Source of the DNA: Polytrichum commune
Lineage: Eukaryota > Streptophyta > Polytrichopsida > Polytrichales > Polytrichaceae
Length of the DNA: 64,000 nucleotides
Assembly: GCA_950295325.1 (NCBI GenBank)
Contig: OX485803.1
Span: forward strand, 41,681,554 to 41,745,553
Reading direction: 5' to 3'
Position numbers and translations under genes: made by a program. This document shows, piece by piece, positions 9,622 to 19,019 of the stretch (positions are counted from its first letter, which is position 1; each line of letters opens with the position of its first letter). The notes under the pieces were generated by a model. The model was not told the DNA's origin and did no database searches. It saw only the letters and a program-made list of their open reading frames with translations.

Positions 9622-12600
9622 ATGTCAACTGTGGTGATGAACTTGAATCACCGGCGCCACGAAGATTGCAGTCCTCGATCCCTCGAGGCGAAGTACACTC
9701 CGAAGCCTGACAAGCCTTGGAGCTGGTCGCAACCTCTCCGTTACCTTCTACAAGAGCAGCGCCTACTATGCACGGTCATAGGGATCGCACTCACTTCTGC
9801 ATTCTTCTATCTCCAGCCAGACTACGGATTCCAATACGGATTCCACGGCAAGCAGCAACAACCGGTCGAACTTCTCGATGCTTCCTCCAGCTCGCAGATC
9901 GGTGCGACTTTCGATCGTCACGCGCGTGAGCTTGGGGCTAGGGTTCGGGATGCCATGGGGGTTGCCGGCTCCGGCAAACTGCCGCTAGGGTTGCGGCGGA
10001 GGCCGTTGCGGATTGTTGTGACGGGCGGGGCGGGATTCGTAGGGAGCCATCTGGTCGACAAGCTCATCCTGCGCGGCGACAGAGTGATTGTGGTGGACAA
10101 TTTGTTCACGGGACGGAAGGAGAATGTGATGCACCACTTTGGTAACCCGCAGTTCGAGCTCATCCGCCATGACATCGTGGAGCCGCTCATGCTGGAGGTC
10201 GACCACATCTACCATCTCGCTTGCCCTGCCTCGCCGGTGCATTACAAATTCAATCCTGTCAAGACCATCATATCCTCCTCGTCTCATCTCACCTAGGTTT
10301 TCTTCATCAAAATTTTGATCTGTCTGTGCTTCAGTGAGCCTCCGAAACGTGTCGGATGTAGTCGGATGTATGTCGGATCTACACCCGAAACATGTCGGAT
10401 GTAGGTCTACCATGCATTTCGCTTGCCCTGCCTCGCTGGTGCATTACAAATTCAATCCTGTCAAGACCGTCACATCCTCCTCTTCCTCCAATACATGTCG
10501 ATGATGATTTTCGGTTTCCGTTAAGGGCCGTTTGCACTACAACACAGGCGGTTGTGGTTGTGGTTAACCACAATAATCAACCACAACTGGGAATGGTTTT
10601 TTCCATTCACTTGTCCTGTGCGAATCCTTTTAAGGTCGCGATTAATGGTGGGGTTGGTCTTCTAGATTGCAATCAGTTCTTGGCGGAGAGAGGGAGTTAT
10701 TTTATAAATAAGAGTGTACCTCTCATTCATCCAACATAAAAATTTGACTTGTCGATTCATCTCAACTAACCTCGATTAAATTACATTCTGGATCTTTAAA
10801 GCTAATTTCAGTGTCAAATCAACTAACAAAAGTCATCTCCGTGTTATTATGTTGGATGGATGAGAGGTGTGCCCATATATGAAAATTCCTTCTCTTCATC
10901 ATTTTTATTTGGCTTAGGTCTTCAGTTCGAGACGAGATTGAAGTGACATTATTCTTGTTGGTCTTGGAATGTAGTGTCAAAGTGGAAACCTCCTCAAGTT
11001 TTTCCTTAGACCTTGGCATTGAAGTGCTCTAGCGATGCCACATCAGCATGAATGATCACCCCAAGGGTGGTTAACCATGTGGAGTGGTGGGCTTTGATGG
11101 GGTAGACTCAGGTGGTCGTGGTTGTAGTTAGGATTTGTTGTGCCATTCCCATGAAAATAAAACCAAAAGAAAATAAACCACAACCATAACCAATGTAAAC
11201 AACCCTTGATAGATGGACAAAGAAGTATGTTGACTATGAACTCATAGTTGATTTTGGATATGTCTGGCTGATGTGTTGTGTCGTGATTGGGTTGGAGCAC
11301 ACTAGGTACACCATAGGTAAGGTCATTCCCCAACTCGACTTAAATCCAATCATTTGGCTTTGTCCGGTATTGGGCCAGGCAAGGATACCCAACTTACATA
11401 TAGCTTTTCAGGTCTTGGTGTTCCCATGCCCAAGCATCACAAAATTTGGCTATGGTTAGTAGGCATGCTCACCCCATACAACACATGGTGTGATCACCTT
11501 AGTTGCTCCAAGCCATAGACGATTTTGTTACATGTCTTGTTGATGTGTTGCAATGTGATTGCCTGAAAGCACGCTTCATACCTGTTGTAGGCAACGCTCT
11601 CCGATATGCACTTTAAACGGCTTGACCTATCCCGATCATGTGACTGTGTCCACTATTGGTATGAAATTCACAAAGCTACCAGGATTCATGTCTTGATGGG
11701 TGATGTTTCGTAGCACCTACCAAGGGGGAGGGTGACAAAGTTGATTTTCTATGTAGAGTCCGGGAGTTCCTTTTTAGGCAAAAGAAACACTTAAAACTGG
11801 GGTTAGAGATCCTAAAGTAGCCTTGTGAGATTAAATTCGGATGAATCAACAACAAATCTACAATGGGGTAGGTTTCCACCCCACCCCCTACATCAACACT
11901 TTGTTTGGAAAACGAAATACGTCTTGACGCACTTGCATCTTGAGCACGACAAACTACAATTGCTAGTTGTGCTCATCCCATACAATACCTAGTCCAATCA
12001 CAGTGTCATAGGATGATGTATGGTTTGTCACAAAACAATTGATTTTTGAAACCAATTGTCCATGTCATATCCACATCGATCAAGACCATGTTGAATCCAG
12101 CATGGAAATTAACTTTCGGCACTCCAAGTGTTGAACCAGACAACAACCTATGAGAGATCTATGAGTAGATTAATTATTTCCCAGTTGCTCCTTAATTTGC
12201 AATGTTCACAAGACCAATGTTGTGGGTACTCTGAACATGCTTGGGCTAGCAAAGCGTGTGGGTGCTCGCTTCTTGCTCACGAGTACAAGCGAAGTGTATG
12301 GAGACCCTCTCGAGCATCCCCAAACAGGTCTTTACTCACGATCTCTGCAATTTGGGTCCTTCTTGAATTGAACACTTTGATGAGTGGCCGCTTGATTAGT
12401 TTCTAGTGAACCCTTTCTAAATGCTCGTGGCTTGTGGTCGGGTATGGGTCGAACGTTCCACAATATCGAATTCCATGGAGTAGAGACATATTGGGGAAAC
12501 GTGAATCCAATCGGTAAGGACACCACTTTATGCCCCGTGATTTTGTACCACTTGTCTCATTACAAATTCCACATTCATTACATACAGCCATGGCCCATTG

Positions 12601-15044
12601 TAAGTAAAAGGAAGTACTTGGATGAATGTCAAAATGGAAATCTTGGTGAGGCCCATCAATCAACCCTTGCATAAATTTGTGATTTAACCATGGTTTCAAA
12701 ATGTTACCAGGTGTTCGAAGTTGTTACGATGAAGGAAAACGAACAGCAGAGACATTAGCTATGGATTACCATAGAGGCGCCGGTGTTCAGGTGGGACATT
12801 TTCAAGTGCTTCTTGCTATCTATGGGATAAATGTGCCTCTGTACTCTGATTTTGTTGGTGTTTTCATAGTGTTGTGGCTGGGGCGGGGACGTGTGAGATT
12901 GTAAATTTCACTGTGTAAAATGATGGAATGCTTTATTCTTAGGTTCGGATAGCTCGGATTTTCAACACTTACGGTCCTCGGATGTGCATTGATGATGGCC
13001 GTGTGGTCAGCAACTTTGTAGCCCAGGTTTGCCCGATTCCAAATTTACTCCTTAATCCCCAAGTTCAAATCAAATCAAAGATAAAATATGAGTTGAGACC
13101 TCATTTGGATTGAATACAAGAGAAAATTGTGAAGGCTGAATTTAGACTACGTCTATATAGTTCCAATAAGGCTCATTTGTCATTATGCCCACCAAGTCAG
13201 TCTGGAAGCATATTTTTCCGAAAATAGTTGAAATTTCAAGATAAATCAAGAATACTTACATTTTTCTCTCTATATTTAGCTTAACCTACATGACTTTCTT
13301 AGCTTGATGGAAAGAGGAACATTTGATCATGTTGCTAACCTTACCACTTCTATATGTATCCCATGTAAAGATCACATTTCAAAATACCTTTTATCAATAA
13401 GCTTTTAGAAGTGATGGACAGTTTTGATAGCTATGATCCAAATTCTTTTTTTTTGCTAAGAATCAATGTCTGATAAATTAAAACTGAGAGTCCCTTTTTG
13501 AGACATGTAGGCCATTAAGTGTTGAATGACCAAAACCTCATGATGTAGAGCCTAACCAGTCAAAGTTGCAATCAAAATATTGCATTCGATTCAAGTTTGA
13601 ACTGAAGGATCCAGATTATTGCCTGTTATTTTCCCACAGGCACTTCGCAGAGAGCCCATGACAATATATGGTGATGGAATGCAAACGCGGAGCTTTCAGT
13701 ACGTAGATGATCTGGTAAGCTCGCTTTATGTGACCACTAAATCTCGCTGATTATATCAATTCCTGTAAATTCCTTGACCACATTCCACGATGTTTCAATC
13801 TTGCTTTACAAATGCAAATCATCTCATCTTCAATCCTTACAAGAACATTAAATTCAATATATAATTTGCAGGTGGAGGGTCTTGTGCGGTTGATGGAAAG
13901 TGAGCATGTGGGCCCATTCAATCTTGGAAACCCTGGCGAGTTCACGATGCTAGAGCTTGCAGAGGTATGATAAATCAATTGCCGTTTGATTTAGATCCAA
14001 GATATAAAAGTTACTACAACAGCTTGGCCATCCATAATTTTCTCTTTGGCAGAAATGATGTTGGAATTGGATTCCTAGACCCCACATTAGCATCAGATCA
14101 TCTCCGGACATCCTTAAAGTCTCGCTTCGTGCAGATTTTGGAATTTGTAGGGTTTGGATAGTAAAATGTGACAAACTACCTGCTTAATCTAGTTCATTAA
14201 GCTTGAATTTTATATATAACATCGTTGGGGGTCATTAAAGAAAGTTTACATTCAAAAGGAAGACATTACTCCAAGAGGTTGTGAAAAGATAATGGACCTT
14301 ACCATGCGAGTGTGACATTACAAAAAATTCGATCTCGGCCTTTCATGAAAGTCTTACAACAATTTGTGATGTCCCGGTTGGAGTCCACCAATGTTGGACT
14401 AATATTGTCTTTCTCTTCACTACCATTTGGGTATCTAAAATGAGGATTTCGCAATTTTTAATATCAATAGGGTAAGGATGTTTGAAAATATAGTTATTAT
14501 CCATATCATTTGGTTCTATATATCATGCAAGAACCTTCATACCTAGGTAAAGTCATGTAGTATCAATATGTTTTAAAATAGTATTGACCCAAATTCAAGT
14601 AACAAAGATTCTTTAATGTTAATATCTGATTGATATTACAATTTTGAAACCCATGGGTAGGTTCTTTGATACCATTGTTAGTGTTGTTTATTGATACTAT
14701 GCGTTCACCTATATATTGGTCCAATATAGGAGTCCACCATGGAGAGGAGGATTTGTCGACGAAAAATTAGAAATGCTTGCCACTCCCTTGCATGGAAGTT
14801 GACCCTAATTATTCAATTTGTTTTTTGTCAGGTTGTGAAGGAGGTAATAGATCCTTCAGCACAGATAGAGTTTCAAAACAACACATCAGATGATCCTCAC
14901 AAGCGGAAACCAGACATCACAAAGGCTAAGAATTTATTGGGGTGGGAGCCTAAGATACCTTTGAAAGAAGGCCTCCCTCATATGGTCCGGGACTTCCGCC
15001 TGCGTATATTCGGCGACAATGTTCAAGAAGAAGAAGGCAATTAA
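9622..15044 (+). CDS. UXS: UDP-glucuronate decarboxylase, membrane-anchored (UDP-xylose synthase; 8 exons, 446 aa)
   Basis: UXS converts UDP-glucuronate to UDP-xylose with bound NAD, supplying xylose for wall polysaccharides and glycoproteins. Exons are 9622-10269, 12210-12327, 12484-12513 (a 30-nt microexon), 12711-12790, 12943-13026, 13640-13714, 13872-13964 and 14832-15044, summing to 1341 nt in one frame. Residues about 49-64 are a hydrophobic type II anchor after a short cytosolic tail, as in Golgi-type UXS. The Rossmann motif GGAGFVG is at 135-141, and the SDR catalytic pair YDEGK at 271-275 follows [10 protein letters not shown]. Other landmarks are [49 protein letters not shown] and [10 protein letters not shown]. 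The length equals that of plant membrane UXS isoforms. Intron 1 is AT-AC; the others are GT-AG. Confidence 0.95.
10407..10490 (+). pseudogene. Partial duplicate of UXS exon 1 end and its 5' splice site
   Basis: About 80 bp repeat the end of exon 1 and the intron start (10209-10285) roughly 200 bp downstream. The shared core includes cgcttgccctgcctcg and gcattacaaattcaatcctg. In the copy the donor ATATCC has become ACATCC, which breaks the U12 signal. Between the copies are several tcggatgta repeats (10346-10404). Confidence 0.85.
10524..11206. mobile_element. Possible TIR element in UXS intron 1, interrupted by another MITE
   Basis: The left edge AGGGCCGTTTG and right edge GTAAACAACCCT are imperfect inverted repeats, continued by gttgtggttgtggtt on the left and aaccacaacc on the right. 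Flanks are TTA and TGA, an imperfect fit to a Tourist-type duplication. Another TIR element (10686-10898) lies within. Boundaries are tentative. Confidence 0.4.
10686..10898. mobile_element. MITE of the TCTCATTCATCCAACAT family
   Basis: Long inverted ends of about 45 bp: a G-rich edge (gagagagggag), then acctctcattcatccaacat, mirrored by atgttggatggatgaggt-like sequence (atgttggatggatgagaggt) and a ccttctcttc edge. A related element is at 41605-41851 and a left half near 31488. No coding content. The superfamily is not assigned. Confidence 0.7.
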
Positions 15045-16529
15045 AAATGGAGGGAAAATGTGAGATAAGTTTGCCATTTTTTTTAAAAACTCACCGAACT
15101 TGACAATTAGAGCTCCATATTTGTTTGGAAAAATTTCCTGCAATTTGCAATTCAAGTTCATTTGAGAAAAGCACAATAATACAAAGATCTCTCTCTTTAA
15201 GTTATGTACATGGTCTAAAGAATTCACCACATCAAACACGAGTTGGTAGCTCATCTCAAACCACCATCACTTGTGAAAGGTCCACTCATTGTGGCTCTTG
15301 TCTTAAAATACAAAATGATTAGGGTGCATTAGTGTTGATACAAATCCTCTAGAATTTGTAACTGTAACTGTAGGTTTTAGCATGCTAAACTGACATTTAG
15401 CTAATAATTCATGTGACATAGATTCAATTACAATTCAACCCTCTATACTTTGTTACTATAGAATACAAAATTGGAACTTACAACCTTGTGTTGATAGGCA
15501 TTGATTCAATGTTATAGTTTGATGTGAGTGACTCAATGTGATCACAATGTTGGTAAATGGGTGTATAAGAGGATTATGATGCTCGATTGCAAGAAGTGAG
15601 TGAGTGCAAATTTATTCTTTGTCCAAACATCATAGTCAAGAGACAAACGCAACATTGTAGACAATCGCAATTATCTTTCCATAAATCTACAATGTCATAC
15701 CACATTGTATCAGAAAGTAATTTTTGCACGGTTGAGACATGCACAATGCAAAACAAACTATTTGGAGAAAGAAACTAGAAGTATGTATTTGAAAACCTTA
15801 ATTCCACTTACTTTGAGAAGCAATGTGGTCAAATGTTCCCTCTAGACATGTAATTTTTCACAAATACTTTATAATGTGCATGCAACTAATACATGCTACA
15901 ACAAGAGAATCTACAATCCACATATAGGATTAGTTGCTGTCATTTTTATTATAGGGTTCACCGATAGAATTGCACATGTGTTTCACTATGTCCATAATCA
16001 CAAATAAGTCTTGATGTGCTTCAAAATAGTGAGACTGCACGACATCTGTGACATTGGATCAAGTCTAAACATCGGATGCACTAGAGTTTAAACCCAAAAT
16101 GTGCATCATTGCTTTCTTATATCATGAAATAAACACAACAGAAACATAGGAATGTTGCACAGTTCCTGCACTAAGAGTAAGCTAAGGTGTCCATGCGTTT
16201 GTACATAATTATACTAAAGTCTAAGTTAATATCTCCTCGAAACTTACTTTGTACATTTAAGAAAAAGATCATAAACAAGCGGAGTTCTGTTTCCTGAAAG
16301 TGAGAGCATGAAATGACTCCTGGACACCATCATCTTATTAAGCAGATAATGGTAATATTTCCAATCTAGCCGACCACATGAGTCCACGTTAGAGTCTCAG
16401 ACTTGCAATATTAACATGCAGGCCTTTGCCAGATTCAAAAAAAAAAAAATTGCTCTAATCCTTGCAAGAGCAGATCCTCAAATGCTTCATGATGACTATA
16501 AGACTTGTGCAGATGAAAGTTGCTGCTAC
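15045..16529. other. Intergenic between UXS and the convergent AP2-like gene
   Basis: This holds the 3' flanks of two convergent genes. Blocks at 15780-15930 recur near 31170-31290 (tactttgagaag, tgcatgcaact / tacatgcaact), so part is a dispersed repeat. A further piece near 15905-15970 resembles 18690-18760. No gene is seen. Confidence 0.5.
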
Positions 16530-18443
16530 TCAGAATGTAGGAGCAGCAGCTTCTGCAACAAAATGCAGCATGAGGAGTGGGTCACTCTTGAGCTCCTCCA
16601 ATTCCCCAGCACTCTTGTGTTCAAGCTGTAGCAGTATAGATGCTTCTGAAATGAGCTCCTGAGGTAGCCTGCACAATGTAAGATTTCGTCGTGGTTCAGA
16701 TTTTAAAAAATCATGTAGACTTAGGGACGGTTCACACGGGTCCCAAGTCCTGAGTCCAAAGTATGACATGCATGCCTAAATGGCAACACTTTTTGGAGGT
16801 GAGGCTTGGGACTTATGTTGAGAGTTGGGTTGAGCAAAAAGCTAGACCCAACTCTCAACACATGTCCCGTGAATATATTTGCACAAAATAATCAAGATGC
16901 AACTTCAATGATAATTCACCATATTTCGATGATTTCTTGAGACTCAAAAGTTGGGACTTTGCATCCATGTTGGAACTTGCTAGCATGAATGGGACTCGGG
17001 ACTTGGGAGCGCATGTGAACCGGCCCTTACATCCAAACTTGACAAACCATTACTTTCATGTGGAGATTAAGTTACTAAGTTGGGGTGGCAACTATGTTTA
17101 GCACCTGCAACGAATTGGCCTCTCTGGAACAAGAATGATGGAGCTTTAGTGATATAGTTCTTGATTGTACTTACTCGGCAACATCTAATACGGGTTCAAT
17201 TCCAAGTAGTCCTTCAGGAGGAGCACCTCCCGCCAGCTCTTCGGCCAGAAATTTCTGTAAACCTGCAGTGACAATATCCAATTCCTTTGACAATCATGAA
17301 AAGAACTAACAACTTGCATGGTTGATGTAGCAAGCTTAATAGAGGATTAGCATATCGTCACAATTTCCATGTTAAGAATCGATGAAATTTGAGTTATTTA
17401 TGAAGAATGTTTGCTTAAGTTTTTTCTAGCTATTTACGAATAAGTTAGTCACTAGATCTGCACAAATTAGCAGCTTGGTATATGAATATCTTACAGGCTG
17501 ATGAATCGGATATTTTGTAAGCTCCCCTGCTTTCTGATCGCAGAAGGTCCACAAAAGCGGGGATGCTGAGGGAGTTTCTCTGAAAGTGACATTAGATTAA
17601 TATGTAAGACCTTTGTACCACAAACTAAGATTTCTTTTGCATATTATCATTGTGCTCAACGGTCAACTTGTGTATGAACTTAGTATTTTACCAGAGGCTC
17701 ATCTTCATCATAATCACTTCTGTTGAAATAGAGAGGTATTGGCTCTTCTGTCCAAATTTTGAGCCTTGCACGGTCCTGGCATCTGCAGAAGGATAAAATA
17801 GAAGTGTCCGATGTAATACACTACATTTATGTTAAAAAAAATGCCACAACACTCGAGAGAATTTGTAATTAAGAACAGGAGATTCGCCAAAACATTGGAA
17901 TATCACCCTCTAATTAGACATTGGGGGAGACAAGGAACCGTTTAAAATGATGAATTACCTTGCGGCCAGGTACTTGGAAGAGTGCGTCCCTATAAACATA
18001 TTCCAAAGCAATGGCAAGGTTTAGAGCTTGTGTAAGACAATCGACCGACTTCACACATCTTTCACTAATTGTCAACAATCCTATAAATTGTTTTTTTATC
18101 TTATGGGTTACACATAATTTTAAAATTCATGATAAAGGTAGATACAAACCAAGATAGATGCGCTTCCCTCCAATACGGGGTTCTCTGCACATCATACGAA
18201 ACATCACGTATGTGAGGTATCTTTCTAATTCATGTATAGAAGTTGAAGAAAAACAAAGTTACAGAATGCTTATGTGAGATGAGATGAGATATGATAGGTT
18301 CAAACGCACTTCAGCCAAGCACCCCATCGGTTAGTCCTTGGGTACAAATGCAGGTTGAAGAATTTTGGACCAGACATATGTTCATCCTCACTGTCGGAAC
18401 GATCTGCTGCAGGTTGCGCATGGGCCCTTGTAATGGGTGCCAT
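16530..18443 (-). CDS. Divergent single-AP2-domain protein (7 exons, 200 aa)
   Basis: Exons on the minus strand are 18310-18443, 18150-18184, 17959-17989, 17692-17782, 17495-17579, 17175-17262 and 16530-16668. All introns are GT-AG and the phases give one 603-nt frame ending in TGA. Residues about 34-85 resemble an AP2/ERF DNA-binding domain: RWGAWLKEPRIGGKRIYLGT (strands), then KYLAARCQDRARLKIW (helix, cf. AARAYD in the family), then YFN. The usual YRGVR start is replaced by LYPRTNRW, so the call is by pattern only. An acidic segment DYDEDEP and a Glu/Leu-rich C-terminus follow. Two exons of 35 and 31 nt encode the strand region. The ATG at 18443 has an upstream in-frame stop, but an unseen 5' exon is possible. 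A transcription-related role is inference. Confidence 0.65.
16724..17026. mobile_element. Tourist-like (PIF/Harbinger) MITE in the last intron of the AP2-like gene
   Basis: Flanked by TTA on both sides (16721-16723 and 17027-17029). The inverted ends are GGGACGGTTCACACGGG and the complement of GCATGTGAACCGGCCC, continuing with tcccaagtcc / ggacttggga. Length is 303 bp with no coding capacity. It lies between exons 6 and 7 of the minus-strand gene. Confidence 0.85.
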
Positions 18444-19019
18444 GTGATAAAAAAATTATAATATCTGTCAGCTCACAAATATGCACATTGCATGAGAACC
18501 AAAAGGTTAATTACTTGCTAAGATGCACCGCACCTCATACCCCTCAGATGCACACAAACTAGTCGCAGACAAGACAAGTTTGCCATGCGGAGCTTCTGAC
18601 TATTGCTATTCTCTGCAACGGATTGCCAGTGCAAGGCGAGGTTTCCTCTCCACTTTCAAAGATTTTGGAGCTTACCTCAAGGCATAAAATTTAGATGCAA
18701 TCCACATCTAGGATTAGTTGATGTCATGTCTATCATAGGGTCTGTTGATAGATTCACTTTCAGACAATTACCCGGACAAAAGGACCCAGATTACCCAACA
18801 TGGAAGCTAGAGTTGACTCACAAGCATTCACAAATTGAGCTGTGAGAGAGAAAAGGGTTCATTTGCTTATAAGATGCACAACACACCTCAGAGAGCTGTT
18901 GCACTCCACAGCACAGTAGGAAATCACCTTCAATGGCTGTTTCTGCCAAAACCACGCCATTGCATATCCCTCAGATGTACAAAAAAATCAAGATTCTGAA
19001 GCTCTAACCTTGCAAGTGA

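Larger units (their letters stand above)
10270..12209 (+). other. U12-type AT-AC intron (UXS intron 1, 1940 bp)
   Basis: Exon 1 ends at NPVKTI (ACC ATC, 10269). The intron begins ATATCCTCC, close to the U12 donor consensus ATATCCTT. It ends in AC at 12208-12209, with a branch-site-like CTCCTTAAT at 12188-12196, putting the likely branch A about 14 nt from the splice site. Splicing here gives [17 protein letters not shown], exactly the family sequence including the expected Lys. A GT-AG alternative was not found: the unspliced frame stops at 10294 before any usable donor. The intron also holds a copy of its own 5' boundary and TIR elements. Confidence 0.85.
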
